A stretch of 64,000 nt of DNA, taken from a virus. Both the position numbers and the translations under genes were made by a program. The stretch covers positions 1-64,000 of IMG/VR virus record IMGVR_UViG_3300045972_000291; one strand, written 5' to 3'. The notes under the pieces were generated by a model that was not told the DNA's origin, did not search any database, and saw only the letters and a program-made list of their open reading frames with translations. Positions 30,227 through 39,194 of this stretch are shown piece after piece (the first letter of the stretch is position 1; each line of letters starts with the position of its first letter).

Positions 30227-30314
30227 GGAGCGGTGGCAGAGAGGCTTATTGCGTCGGTCCCGAAAACCGAAGGACCGCAAGGTTCCGTGGGTTCAAATCC
30301 CACCCGCTCCTCCA
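30227..30314 (+). tRNA. tRNA-Ser (CGA), unusual loop base 33
   Basis: Class II tRNA. Acceptor GGAGCGG pairs with CCGCTCC (30304-30310), followed by T and encoded CCA. The anticodon stem TCGGT/ACCGA encloses loop CCCGAAA, giving anticodon CGA. A long variable arm (GGACC, GCAA, GGTTCC) and T-arm GTGGG-TTCAAAT-CCCAC complete it. Base 33 is C rather than the near-universal U, and the discriminator is T (U73) rather than the G usual in tRNA-Ser. It may be poorly charged or used in a special way. Confidence 0.88.
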
Positions 30315-30335
30315 ACCGACAGCAACGCTAGACGA

Positions 30336-30410
30336 TCCCGCTTCGTCTAGTCGGTAGGACAAGGGCCTTTGAAGCCCTCAACCTTGGTTCGAGCCCAAGA
30401 GCGGGAACCA
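30336..30410 (+). tRNA. tRNA-Gln (TTG)
   Basis: Acceptor TCCCGCT pairs with AGCGGGA, the anticodon stem AGGGC/GCCCT encloses CTTTGAA with anticodon TTG, and the T-arm has CTTGG/CCAAG around TTCGAGC. The CCA end is encoded (30408-30410). All expected invariant bases appear present. It would read CAA, a rarer codon in GC-rich hosts. Confidence 0.92.
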
Positions 30411-30530
30411 GTTCAAAGCGCAGAACTGCGGCCAAGGCCCGTCACTGGATGGGATGCTTTCCGTAGGTGTGCGCAGATCGGCATGCATCTGGCTCCGGGG
30501 CGCTCCGAACCTGATGCCGCCGAGAGTTTT

Positions 30531-30607
<77 letters not shown>

Positions 30608-30628
30608 CATCCCCAGGGAGGAGCGCAC

Positions 30629-30835
30629 ATGACCGGCTGGCCATTCGACGGCGCGCCGAAGCGCGTCCGACTCGACGCCGATCTCTACGACCACGCCAAA
30701 GCGGGAGAACCGCGCCCGGCCGAACCGGCGCGCGACACCGTGCTGGTGGATCAGCCTCTGCGTATGGTTGGGGCGGATCGGGGGAGGATTGAGGACCAAA
30801 AACGACCGCAGGGGCCGGATTGTGACTGCCGTTAA
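30629..30835 (+). CDS. Hypothetical small protein before the terminase
   Basis: A 68-aa protein, MTGWPFDGAPKRVRLDADLY, preceded by GGGAGGAG, a strong ribosome site. It overlaps the start of the next gene by 14 bases. Composition is charged and partly disordered. It opens the late operon after the tRNA cluster. Function unknown. Confidence 0.55.
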   Translation: MTGWPFDGAPKRVRLDADLYDHAKAGEPRPAEPARDTVLVDQPLRMVGADRGRIEDQKRPQGPDCDCR

Positions 30836-31130
30836 AAAAACCACGAAAAAACAGCTTCCGCCTGGGCCGGGCCGCCCCAAAGGCCAGCCCAACAAGACGA
30901 CCAAGATCCTCAAGGAAGCGATCCTCGAAGCGGCAACCAGCGCGGGCGGGAAAGATGGCATCGTCGGCTATCTGAAGACCCAGGCGACGAAGAACCCCGG
31001 ACCGTTCATGGCCCTGCTCGCGAAAGTGCTCCCGCTTCAATTGACCGGCCCCGGCGACGGCCCTGTACAGGTGGCGAAAGTTGAATGGGCGATTGTCGAT
31101 CCTTCGTCCGACGATAGCGAGGGCGTTTAA
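30822..31130 (+). CDS. Putative small terminase-type protein
   Basis: A 102-aa protein from GTG 30822. It starts VTAVKKTTKKQLPPGPGRPK and continues GQPNKTTKILKEAILEAATS, then FMALLAKVLPLQLTGPGDGP. This matches short DUF5681-like proteins located immediately before the large terminase in many phages, thought to recognise packaging DNA. The end overlaps the terminase start by about 50 bases. I infer a small-subunit role from order and basic N-terminus. Confidence 0.65.
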   Translation: MTAVKKTTKKQLPPGPGRPKGQPNKTTKILKEAILEAATSAGGKDGIVGYLKTQATKNPGPFMALLAKVLPLQLTGPGDGPVQVAKVEWAIVDPSSDDSEGV

Positions 31131-32316
31131 GCCTCTGCTTGCACCGCGCCGCTACAAGGGCGCGCGGGGAGGCCGCGGCGGGGCAAAATCGCACTTCTTC
31201 GCCACGCTCGCCGTCATGGAGGCTGTGACCGGTCATCAGCGATTTGTCTTCGCCCGCGAGGTGCAGAACTCAATCGCGGATTCATCCAAGCAGCTGGTCG
31301 AGGATAAAATCCGGCAATTCGGGCTGGCCGACCAGTTCAAGATCACGGATCAGGAAATCATTTACCCGGCGACGGACTCGCTGTTTGTTTTCCGCGGCCT
31401 GATGAAGCACACGGTTTCATCGGTCAAATCGATGGAAGGCTTCACGCGCCTCAATCTTGAGGAGGCGCAGACGATCAGCAAGAGGTCGCTTGAGATCGCG
31501 GTCCCGACGTTCCGCGCGCCTGGCTCGCAGATATGGGCGGCGTGGAACCCGGTCAAAGACACCGATCCGATCGACAAGCTTTTCGTCGACAACAGGGACG
31601 ATCCCGACTTCGCGCTGGTCGACGTCAACTATTACGACAATCCATGGTTTCCAGCCGAACTCAGGAAGGACATGGAGCGCGACAAGGCGCGCGACCCCGA
31701 CAAATATGCGCACGTCTGGCTTGGCCACTACCAGCGCAATTCCGAAGCGCGGGTTTTCCGCAATTGGACGGTTCGGAAGTTCGATACGCTGGCCAATGCG
31801 CGGTTCTATTTTGGCGCCGACTGGGGATTTTCGGTCGATCCGTCCGTTCTGGTCCGATGTTTCATCGATGGGCGGACGCTTTATGTCGACCAGGAGGCAT
31901 ACAAGGTCGGATGCGAAATCGACCACACACCGGAGCTTTTCGATACAATTCCTGGCTCTCGCAAATGGCCCATCACGGCGGATAGCGCCCGACCGGAAAC
32001 GATCAGCTATATGGTCCGCAAGGGATTCAGGATCAAACCTGCGGTCAAGGGCGCGGGCTCGATAGAAGAAGGCATCGAATTCCTGAAAAATTACGATATC
32101 GTCGTGCATCCGAGATGCACCCACACAGCCGATGAACTGGCGCTTTACTCGTTCAAGACCGACAAGCTGACGGGAGACGTTCTGCCTGTCCTTGAGGACA
32201 AAGAAAATCACGTCATCGACGCTTTGCGTTATGCGGTTGAAGGGCTGAGGCGAGGCGGCATGATGGTTATTTCGGACAATGCCGTGCGCGCCGCAATGAC
32301 AGGCGGCCGTCGATGA
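31081..32316 (+). CDS. terL: Large terminase subunit
   Basis: A 411-aa PBSX-type large terminase, the ATP-driven DNA packaging motor and nuclease. Walker A is GGRGGAKSH near residue 31, Walker B lies around GFTRLNLEEAQTI, and the RNase H-like nuclease domain starts at ARFYFGADWGFSVDPS with later ITADSARPETISYM and NHVIDALRYAVEGLR, giving the acidic triad. Start is TTG 31081, supported by preservation of the pre-Walker segment; a later TTG at 31093 is possible. It is the first large late gene. Confidence 0.93.
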   Translation: MNGRLSILRPTIARAFKPLLAPRRYKGARGGRGGAKSHFFATLAVMEAVTGHQRFVFAREVQNSIADSSKQLVEDKIRQFGLADQFKITDQEIIYPATDSLFVFRGLMKHTVSSVKSMEGFTRLNLEEAQTISKRSLEIAVPTFRAPGSQIWAAWNPVKDTDPIDKLFVDNRDDPDFALVDVNYYDNPWFPAELRKDMERDKARDPDKYAHVWLGHYQRNSEARVFRNWTVRKFDTLANARFYFGADWGFSVDPSVLVRCFIDGRTLYVDQEAYKVGCEIDHTPELFDTIPGSRKWPITADSARPETISYMVRKGFRIKPAVKGAGSIEEGIEFLKNYDIVVHPRCTHTADELALYSFKTDKLTGDVLPVLEDKENHVIDALRYAVEGLRRGGMMVISDNAVRAAMTGGRR

Positions 32317-33932
32317 GCAAGCGTGGGGCCCGTCGCCAGCGCGCGCGAGCGCCGGCTGCGCCATCCATCCCGCCGCGGCTGTCGATGAAGATTTCGCCGG
32401 AAGCGCTCGCCAGGGCGCGGGTCGGGACAGCGGAGCATGCCGCCCCGGTCAGGAACGGCGACGCGTTCGCGCCCTATCAACCGGCGCCGGGCGTGCTGCC
32501 TGCCGGACAAAAGATCGCGATGGATAGCGCCTTTGCGGGCGCCGGAGATTGGCTCGGCGCCATCGGCGCCAGCCTCTACGCCGAGGGGCAAATCTTCCTC
32601 GGCTATCCCGAGCTCGCCGCGATGGCGCAGCGCCCCGAATATCGCGTCATCTCCGAAACCATCGCGCAGGAAATGACGCGCGAGTGGATCGAGTTCACCA
32701 CGGCCGGCGACGACAACAAGGCGGACCGGATCAAGGAAATTGAGGACGAGTTGACGCGTCTCGGCGTCCAGGACCTGCTTCGGGTAACGGCGGAAAAGGA
32801 TGGATTTTTCGGCCGCCACCACATCTTCGTCGACTACGGCGACAAGTTCGAAGACCCCGAACTGCAACTCGATATCGGCGACGGCGAGGACGCGATCAGT
32901 CTCGCCAAGGTCAGGAACAAGCCGATCAAGGCGCTGAAATCCGTTGAAGCGTCATGGACCTATCCGGCCAATTACAACGCCTCGAACCCACTTGCCGACG
33001 ACTGGTACAAGCCCAAATCCTGGTATGTGATGGGCCGGGAAATCCACGCCTCGCGCCTGCTGACGTTCGTCGGCCGCGAAGTGCCGGATATGCTGAAGCC
33101 GGCCTATTGCTTCGGCGGCCTGCCGATGTCGCAGATGGCCAAGCCTTATGTGGACAACTGGCTCCAGACCCGGCAGGGCGTGAACGACATCATTCAGGCC
33201 TTCTCGGTCTTCGTGCTCGCCACGGACATGTCGAGCGTCATGGATGGCGGCGCAGGCGAGACCTTCTACAATCGCCTCGATATTTTCAGCGCCACCCGCA
33301 ACAATCGCGGCGTCATGGCGCTGAACAAGGACACGGAAGATTTCAAGAACGTCTCGGCGCCGCTCGGCACGCTCGACGCCCTGCAGGCGCAGAGCCAGGA
33401 GCACATGGCGTCGGTCTCGAAGCTGCCGCTGGTCAAGATGACCGGCATTTCTCCGTCCGGGCTCAACGCGTCGTCCGATGGGGAACTGCGCTGCCACGGC
33501 GACAACATCAAGGCCAATCAGGAGACTTTGTTCCGGCCCAACCTGACTAAGATCATCAACCTGATCCAGCTTTCGCTTTGGGGCGAGGTCGATCCCGCCA
33601 TCGGATTCAAGTTCAGGTCGATCTATCAGCTTTCGGAGAAGGAAGCGGCGGAGGTCCGCAAGATCGAGGCCGAAACAGGGGCAATCCTGATCGACGACGG
33701 CGCGCTGGCGCCGCATGAGGAGCGCGAACGCGTCGCGAAAGACCCGACGACACCCTATCAGGGGCTCGATCTGAATGATGACCCGGAGATTCCAGGGGAC
33801 GGCCTTGATCCCGAAGCCGATGCGGGTGAAGATGGCGGGCTGAACAGCCTGTTCGACGCATCAAAAAAGGCCGACCTTGATCGACATCAATCTCGCGGAA
33901 ATGATGTCCGCGCTGGCGGCGGAAGAGGCTGA
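32313..33932 (+). CDS. Portal protein (DUF1073-like)
   Basis: A 539-aa portal, forming the dodecameric ring through which DNA enters the head. Characteristic segments are FLGYPELAAMAQRPEYRVIS, SRLLTFVGREVPDMLKPAYC, FGGLPMSQMAKPYVDNW and SKLPLVKMTGISPSGLNASS. The last 70 residues are acidic and low complexity. The gene overlaps the terminase stop by four bases. The related fold also appears in the anti-CBASS protein Acb1, but this full-length late-operon copy is a portal. Confidence 0.92.
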   Translation: MSKRGARRQRARAPAAPSIPPRLSMKISPEALARARVGTAEHAAPVRNGDAFAPYQPAPGVLPAGQKIAMDSAFAGAGDWLGAIGASLYAEGQIFLGYPELAAMAQRPEYRVISETIAQEMTREWIEFTTAGDDNKADRIKEIEDELTRLGVQDLLRVTAEKDGFFGRHHIFVDYGDKFEDPELQLDIGDGEDAISLAKVRNKPIKALKSVEASWTYPANYNASNPLADDWYKPKSWYVMGREIHASRLLTFVGREVPDMLKPAYCFGGLPMSQMAKPYVDNWLQTRQGVNDIIQAFSVFVLATDMSSVMDGGAGETFYNRLDIFSATRNNRGVMALNKDTEDFKNVSAPLGTLDALQAQSQEHMASVSKLPLVKMTGISPSGLNASSDGELRCHGDNIKANQETLFRPNLTKIINLIQLSLWGEVDPAIGFKFRSIYQLSEKEAAEVRKIEAETGAILIDDGALAPHEERERVAKDPTTPYQGLDLNDDPEIPGDGLDPEADAGEDGGLNSLFDASKKADLDRHQSRGNDVRAGGGRG

Positions 33933-33934
33933 AC

Positions 33935-34762
33935 GTGGCCTCGAAGCAGCGCGCGCGCCGGGACCGGAACGAAAAGGTTCTCCGCGCGGTCCAGCCCAAC
34001 GCCGGGATCGAAGCGGCGCTGCGCCAGAAACTGACGGTGCTGATCGACGAAATGGCGAACTCGGTCCAGTATTGGACGACGGCGGCATATCGCCAGAATG
34101 AGCTGGAAGTCGTCGCGCTTGCCGAGGACGAAACGCCGGCCTCCGCGCTGCTGAAGACCGTTCGGGCGCTTCGGCGCCGCTGGCTCAAGCGGTTCGATGT
34201 CGCCGCCGAAAAGCTTGCGGACTATTTCTCGACCGCGATCAAGGACAGGTCCGACGCGGTCCTGAAGAAGATCCTCAAGGACGGTGGGTTCGTAATCGAA
34301 TGGAAGATGACGCCAGCCATGCGCGACGTCATGCAGGCCAGCATCGGCGAGCAGGTCGGGCTGATCAAATCCATCCCGGAGAAGTATTTCACTCAAGTCG
34401 AAGGCGCCGTGATGCGATCGGTCCAGACCGGGCGCGATCTGAAGCAACTGACCGACGATCTGCAAAATATCGGGGGCGTCACCCGACGCCGCGCGGCGTT
34501 CATCGCCCGCGATCAGAACAACAAGGCGACCGCAACGATGAAGCGGACGCGCGAGCTCGAGGCCGGGATCGACGAAAACGAGTGGCGGCACAGCGGCGGC
34601 GGCAATCACCCGCGCCCGACGCATCTGAAGGCCGGACAGGACCGGGTTCGGTTCAAGGTTTCGGACGGCTGGGAAGACCCCGCGCTCAAGAAGAAGATTT
34701 GGCCGGGAACAGAACCGAACTGCCGCTGCTTCGGGCGCCCGGTGCTCAAGGGATTTAGCTGA
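33935..34762 (+). CDS. Mu gpF/SPP1 gp7-like head morphogenesis protein
   Basis: A 275-aa minor head protein. The helical N-terminal half is followed by the gpF signature: RAAFIARDQNNKATATMKRT, EWRHSGGGNHPRPTHLKAGQ and IWPGTEPNCRCFGRPVLKGF. Members are injected or sit beside the portal. Start GTG 33935 comes two bases after the portal stop. Confidence 0.88.
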   Translation: MASKQRARRDRNEKVLRAVQPNAGIEAALRQKLTVLIDEMANSVQYWTTAAYRQNELEVVALAEDETPASALLKTVRALRRRWLKRFDVAAEKLADYFSTAIKDRSDAVLKKILKDGGFVIEWKMTPAMRDVMQASIGEQVGLIKSIPEKYFTQVEGAVMRSVQTGRDLKQLTDDLQNIGGVTRRRAAFIARDQNNKATATMKRTRELEAGIDENEWRHSGGGNHPRPTHLKAGQDRVRFKVSDGWEDPALKKKIWPGTEPNCRCFGRPVLKGFS

Positions 34763-34765
34763 TCC

Positions 34766-36226
34766 ATGACGCAATATCGCCTGCCGACCGGCGCCGCCGA
34801 CGCGGTGGCGATGGACCGCGCCTCCGTGCGCACGACCGACCGCGACGGCCATCTCCACGTCGAAATCGCGAACATCTCCAAGGCTGCGGTCAATCCCTAC
34901 ATCGGGCGCGAGATCGTCGGATGGGAAGGACTTGGGCTCGATCCCGACAAGGTCTACAAGCTCTTCCGCGATCCCGATGAACTGGAGCAAGCGGCGCCGT
35001 CGCTGTCCGGCAAGCCGCTGCTTCTGGTTCACCGCCCCGTCAAGGCCGATGATCACCCGCGCACGATCACCGTCGGGGCGATGGGGACCGAACCCAGTTT
35101 CGAGGCGCCATTCCTGCGGGATGCGCTGACGATCTGGGACAAAGAGGCCTTGGACCTCATCAATTCCGACCGGCAGAAAGAGCTTTCCGCCGGCTACCAC
35201 TACACGCCCGACATGACGCCCGGAACCTATGAGGGCGAGTCCTACGACGGCGTGATGCGCGACATCGCCTTCAATCATGTCGCATTGGTCGAACGCGGCC
35301 GCGCCGGGTCGGAATGTTTTGTCGGCGATTCAGCAGGAGAAGTAGAAATGGCTCAAAAACCGCTGTCCCGTAAGGCGGCTTTGTTGCAGGGGGCGGCGCT
35401 GGCCTTTCTGCATCCGAAGATCGCTCAGGATTCCAAGATCGACCTCGCGCCGCTCTTTGCCGGCGTCACGGCCAAGAATTTCGGCGACAAGAAAAAGGGC
35501 ATCGCCGAGGGCCTGGTCAAGGCTGTTTCGGGCAAGCTCGCCCAGGACGCTAGTCTCGACCTCGAAGCCGCCGAAAAGCTGCTCGACGCCCTGTCGGACA
35601 TCAACCCTGTCGAGGCGCAGGACGAACCGCCGGCGCCGCTCGTCCCCGGCAAGGTCCCGGGCCGCGAGAAGGAGGCCTGCGACGCCGACATCGGCAGCAA
35701 GGTCAAGGAATTGCTCGGGGGCAAGATCGACGACGCGACCATGGCTACGCTCGACAAGCTGCTCGAAGGCATCGGCGCGGCCGGGGCCGAACATGAGAAT
35801 TCCGAAATCGCCGGCGACGGCGACGATGACGAGGAGGCCAAGCGCAAGGCCGAAGAGGAAGAGCGCGCCAAGCGCGAGAAGGAAAAGGACATGGTGACGA
35901 AACCCGCAATGGACGCGGCGCTCGCCGCCAATGAGAAGAAGATCATCGCCCGCATGCAGGACGCGGCCCGCGCACGTGAAGCCGTCCGCGCCGATGTCGG
36001 CGTCCTGGACATCGCGCTCGACAGCGCTGAGTCGATCTACCGGGCTGCGCTCGGAGCCCTCGGCTGCAAGACCGCCGCGACGCTGCCGGCCGAAGGCCTC
36101 GCCGATCTCTACGCGGCATGGCCGAAACCCAGCGCGCAGCGCCGCACCCCCGCCATTGCCCAGGACAGCGCCGCTGACGCGGACTATCTGGCGCAGTTCC
36201 CCAACGCGCGCCGCCTCAAGGCCTAA
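34766..36226 (+). CDS. Prohead protease/scaffold fusion (DUF2213-like)
   Basis: A 486-aa protein. Residues 1-190 match DUF2213, a U9/U35-type prohead protease: LSGKPLLLVHRPVKADDHPR, then ELSAGYHYTPDMTPGTYEGE and FNHVALVERGRAGSEC with the catalytic His-Ser region. Residues 195-486 are helical, acidic and low complexity (EEAKRKAEEEERAKREKEKD), typical of a scaffold. An internal ATG at 35348 with a strong ribosome site would produce the scaffold separately. It precedes cement and capsid genes. Confidence 0.85.
   Translation: MTQYRLPTGAADAVAMDRASVRTTDRDGHLHVEIANISKAAVNPYIGREIVGWEGLGLDPDKVYKLFRDPDELEQAAPSLSGKPLLLVHRPVKADDHPRTITVGAMGTEPSFEAPFLRDALTIWDKEALDLINSDRQKELSAGYHYTPDMTPGTYEGESYDGVMRDIAFNHVALVERGRAGSECFVGDSAGEVEMAQKPLSRKAALLQGAALAFLHPKIAQDSKIDLAPLFAGVTAKNFGDKKKGIAEGLVKAVSGKLAQDASLDLEAAEKLLDALSDINPVEAQDEPPAPLVPGKVPGREKEACDADIGSKVKELLGGKIDDATMATLDKLLEGIGAAGAEHENSEIAGDGDDDEEAKRKAEEEERAKREKEKDMVTKPAMDAALAANEKKIIARMQDAARAREAVRADVGVLDIALDSAESIYRAALGALGCKTAATLPAEGLADLYAAWPKPSAQRRTPAIAQDSAADADYLAQFPNARRLKA
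35331..35350 (+). promoter_or_regulatory. Internal ribosome site and nested scaffold start
   Basis: CAGGAGAAGTAGAAATG places AGGAG eight bases before an in-frame ATG (35348) that begins MAQKPLSRKAALLQG, right after the protease domain. In lambda the scaffold Nu3 is translated from inside the protease gene C in the same manner. The product would be about 292 aa and end at 36226. Confidence 0.6.
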
Positions 36227-36241
36227 CCGGAGTTTCCTGCC

Positions 36242-36748
36242 ATGTCTTTCCAAACTCAGGTCAACCTGACCCAGGCGCCCGCCGTTGAAGGCGACATCGC
36301 GTCCACCAACCCGCGCCATTCCCTGCTCGGCGCCGCCGGCTCCTGGACTGCCGGCGCCGGCGGCATCACCATCGGCCGTTTTGCCTGGGGCGATCTCGCC
36401 TCCACCGATTCGGTTCTCGTCAACTCCGGGTCCGGCGTCCCGACGTGCTTCGTCTGCCGCGAATTCGGCGAGGCGATGATCACGAGCTATCTCGCGGAAT
36501 CCGGCCAGGTCATTCCCCAGGGTTTCCAGGTCGGATCGGCGTTCGTCTCCGGCGATTACTGGGTCAAGAACACGGGCGCCGGCGCCGTCACCGTGAACAT
36601 GAAGGCGTTCGCCTCCAACACCACGGGCCAGGTCCAGTTCGCCGCCGCCGGCGCGACCGTGGCCGGCTACACCGAGACCAAATGGTACGCCGCGACCGCT
36701 GGGGCCGCGGGCGAACTGATCAAGATGACCAGCGTGTCGCTGGATTGA
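36242..36748 (+). CDS. Capsid cement/decoration-like protein
   Basis: A 168-aa beta-rich protein beginning MSFQTQVNLTQAPAVEGDIA, with an ASTNPRHSLLGAAGSWTAGA segment and VNMKAFASNTTGQVQFAA. These features match Gp24-like structural cement proteins that stabilise DUF2184-type capsids. It lies 22 bases before the capsid gene. Expected copy number is high. Confidence 0.78.
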   Translation: MSFQTQVNLTQAPAVEGDIASTNPRHSLLGAAGSWTAGAGGITIGRFAWGDLASTDSVLVNSGSGVPTCFVCREFGEAMITSYLAESGQVIPQGFQVGSAFVSGDYWVKNTGAGAVTVNMKAFASNTTGQVQFAAAGATVAGYTETKWYAATAGAAGELIKMTSVSLD

Positions 36749-36770
36749 TAACCGCTTAAGGAGCGCAATT

Positions 36771-37811
36771 ATGAAACTCAGCCAGCACCGCGCGCGCCTT
36801 GAGCGCGATTGGGGCATCGTGTCCCTTGCCCAGGACTATTTGCCCCCCGAATTCGCCAGCAGCTTCACGATGGCTTGCGACGCTCAACCGGCGCTCGTCA
36901 CGACATCGAACTCCGGCATTCCGGCTTATTTCACCAACTGGATCGACCCGGAAGTGATCCGCGTCCTCCAGTCCCCGAACGAGGGCGCCAATATCCTCGG
37001 CGAGCGCAAGACCGGCACATGGACCACACGCACGGCGATCTTCCCGGTGACGGAAAACGTCGGCGAAGTGGCCGCTTATGGCGACCGCAGCTCGAGCGGG
37101 AAATCGAACGCGAACGCGACGTTCCCCCAGCGCCAGAGCTTCCATTTCCAGACCAATATCGAGTACGGAGACCGCGAAGTCGAGGAGGCCGGCGAAGCAA
37201 AACTGAACTGGGTTTCGGAGCAGAAGTATTCCGCAGCCCAGACCTTGGACAAGTTCGCCGACTATACGTATCACTACGGCGTCGCGAACCTCCAGAACTA
37301 CGGCCTGTTGAACGACCCGGCGCTGTCGGCCGCGCTCACCCCGATCACGAAGACGGCGACGTCGACGACCTCGTGGGGCACGACCGGCAACTACGCCGCT
37401 CCGAACGAAATCTTCGTCGATTTCCAGATCCTGTTCAACAAGCTCATCGCGCAGACCGGTGGCCGGGTAAAGTCCAAGGATGCCCTGACCCTGGCGCTGT
37501 CGCCGTCCCGCGAGGCGGCGCTGCTTTCGGTCAACATCTACGGCCTGTCGGCGACGAAGCTGGTCAAGGACGCGTTCCCGAACCTCACCATCAAGTCGTC
37601 GCCGCGCTATTCGACGGCCGGCGGCGAAGTGCTGCAACTGATCGCCGACAAATTCGGCGGCAAGGACACCGGCTATTGCGCCTTCACCGAAAAGCTGCGC
37701 GAGCACGCCCTGATCCGCCACTCGTCCTATATCGAGCAGAAGGTCTCCGGCGGCACCTGGGGCGCGATCATTCGCTTCCCCGTGGCCATTGCGCAGATGC
37801 TGGGGGTTTGA
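36771..37811 (+). CDS. Major capsid protein (DUF2184-like)
   Basis: A 346-aa protein expected to form the icosahedral shell. It contains SNSGIPAYFTNWIDPEVIRV, TWTTRTAIFPVTENVGEVAA, FHFQTNIEYGDREVEEAGEA and a C-terminal YCAFTEKLREHALIRHSSYI; this order is typical of DUF2184 major capsids. GGAGCGCAATT precedes the ATG. The cement protein gene is directly upstream. Confidence 0.9.
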   Translation: MKLSQHRARLERDWGIVSLAQDYLPPEFASSFTMACDAQPALVTTSNSGIPAYFTNWIDPEVIRVLQSPNEGANILGERKTGTWTTRTAIFPVTENVGEVAAYGDRSSSGKSNANATFPQRQSFHFQTNIEYGDREVEEAGEAKLNWVSEQKYSAAQTLDKFADYTYHYGVANLQNYGLLNDPALSAALTPITKTATSTTSWGTTGNYAAPNEIFVDFQILFNKLIAQTGGRVKSKDALTLALSPSREAALLSVNIYGLSATKLVKDAFPNLTIKSSPRYSTAGGEVLQLIADKFGGKDTGYCAFTEKLREHALIRHSSYIEQKVSGGTWGAIIRFPVAIAQMLGV

Positions 37812-37814
37812 GCC

Positions 37815-38222
37815 ATGGGAACGACCGTTACCGTTGCATCCAAACTTCCGCATGGGCTCATCCTGCAGAACAGCCGCCCCATCATGGACGGCGAAAAGGT
37901 CCTGACGTGGGTCAAGGAAGGCCCTGAGGTCGTCATCAAAGGCGCGGCGACCCGCGTCGGCGAGGTGATCGGCAAGGAGATCGCCGGCGGGTTCGCGCTG
38001 ACGCATGGCGTCGACGCCGAATTCTTCGCGGCATGGATCGCCCATCATGCGGAATTTCCCGCCGTGAAGGAGGGTCTGATCTTCGCTTACGAGAAGCCCA
38101 ACGCGGCTGCGTCGCAGGCGAAGGAGTTCGCGGAACTGAAATCGGGGTTCGAGCCTGTCGACCCGGAAAACCTGCCCGACGAATTCAAAGCGCCCGGGGC
38201 GTCCATCGAGAAGTCGGCCTGA
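37815..38222 (+). CDS. Hypothetical head-region protein
   Basis: A 135-aa protein beginning MGTTVTVASKLPHGLILQNS and containing HGVDAEFFAAWIAHHAEFP and an acidic C-terminus (FEPVDPENLPDEFKAPGAS). Genes of this size and pattern commonly follow the DUF2184 capsid gene in similar phages and are virion or connector components. Exact role unknown. Confidence 0.7.
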   Translation: MGTTVTVASKLPHGLILQNSRPIMDGEKVLTWVKEGPEVVIKGAATRVGEVIGKEIAGGFALTHGVDAEFFAAWIAHHAEFPAVKEGLIFAYEKPNAAASQAKEFAELKSGFEPVDPENLPDEFKAPGASIEKSA

Positions 38223-38225
38223 TCG

Positions 38226-38651
38226 ATGGGCGCCGTCGCCAGCTTCAACGGCTCAGCCTGGATGGCCCGCTATCCGGAATTCAGGCATGTGCCGCTGACG
38301 CTGGTCGAATCCTACTTTGCCGAGGCCGGGCTCTATCATTCCAATGATGGGTCCGGCCCGGTTCGCGATGCCGGCCAACAGCTGCTGCTGATGGGCATGG
38401 TGACGGCGCACATCGCGGCGCTCTATGCCAGAAATGAGGACGGTGAGGCGGCGTCGCCGCTCGTCGGCCGCATCACGAACGCGTCCGAGGGCAGCGTCTC
38501 GGTTCAGACCCAAAGCGATTATCCGCCCGGCTCGGCGCAGTGGTGGCAGCAGTCCAAATACGGCGCATCCTATTGGGCCGCGACATCGGGCTACCGCACC
38601 ATGCATTACCGGCCCGGCCGCGGGCGCTTTCTTGGGTCAGTCCCGCGCTGA
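38226..38651 (+). CDS. Head-tail connector (DUF4054-like)
   Basis: A 141-aa protein with WMARYPEFRHVPLTLVESYF, GQQLLLMGMVTAHIAALYAR, and a GRITNASEGSVSVQTQSDYP segment followed by GSAQWWQQSKYGASYWAATS. This is the pattern of DUF4054 adaptor proteins, which bind below the portal and close the head. The gene is coupled by TGATG to the next. Confidence 0.85.
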   Translation: MGAVASFNGSAWMARYPEFRHVPLTLVESYFAEAGLYHSNDGSGPVRDAGQQLLLMGMVTAHIAALYARNEDGEAASPLVGRITNASEGSVSVQTQSDYPPGSAQWWQQSKYGASYWAATSGYRTMHYRPGRGRFLGSVPR

Positions 38652-39187
38652 TGGCGACGATCAGAGGCGGCGACAAGCTCACCGAGCGCCTGCAGGAGAT
38701 TGCCAAGGGGTTATCTTCGGCGAAAACGGTTCAGGTCGGGTTTTTGCCAGATGCGGTTTACGATAACGGGACATTTGTCGCGACGATCGCCGCAATTCAA
38801 GAATTTGGCGCGCCAAAGGCCGGAATCCCACCGCGCCCCTTCTTCCGTGCCATGATCAATGATCACAGCGGCGAATGGCCCGGCGCGGTCAAGGATCAGC
38901 TCAAGGAAACCGATTACGATGCCGCCAAGACGCTGACGCATGTCGGCGCCGGCATTGCCGGGCAGTTGCAGCAATCGATCGCCGACACCAGCAGCCCGCC
39001 ATTGAGCCAGACCACGCTGATGCTCCGCAAGATGAAAGCCGACGATCCCGACCTGGTTGTGACCGGAAAGACCGTTGGTGAGGCCGCAGCAAAGGTCGCG
39101 GCCGGCGAAAGCGCCGCGGGCGTCTCGACAAAGCCGCTGGTCGAAAGCGGTCATCTCTTGGCGTCCGTCGACTATGTCGTGAAGTGA
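38651..39187 (+). CDS. HK97 gp10-like neck/tail completion protein
   Basis: A 178-aa protein starting MATIRGGDKLTERLQEIAKG. The conserved VGFLPDAVYDNGTFVATIAA and IQEFGAPKAGIPPRPFFRAM segments are typical of gp10-like and Mu G-like tail completion proteins that join the connector and tail. The C-terminus ends SGHLLASVDYVVK, also family-like. Start in TGATG. Confidence 0.8.
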   Translation: MATIRGGDKLTERLQEIAKGLSSAKTVQVGFLPDAVYDNGTFVATIAAIQEFGAPKAGIPPRPFFRAMINDHSGEWPGAVKDQLKETDYDAAKTLTHVGAGIAGQLQQSIADTSSPPLSQTTLMLRKMKADDPDLVVTGKTVGEAAAKVAAGESAAGVSTKPLVESGHLLASVDYVVK

Positions 39188-39194
39188 GGGGACG

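Noticed and set aside
30082-30315. Minus-strand frame with MEERVGFEPTEPCGPSVFG
   Set aside because: It is the reverse complement of tRNA-Ser (30227-30314), a recurrent annotation artefact.
32313-33932. Anti-CBASS Acb1 nuclease
   Set aside because: The fold family is shared, but this long protein lies after terL with portal motifs; a free-standing Acb1 is not indicated.
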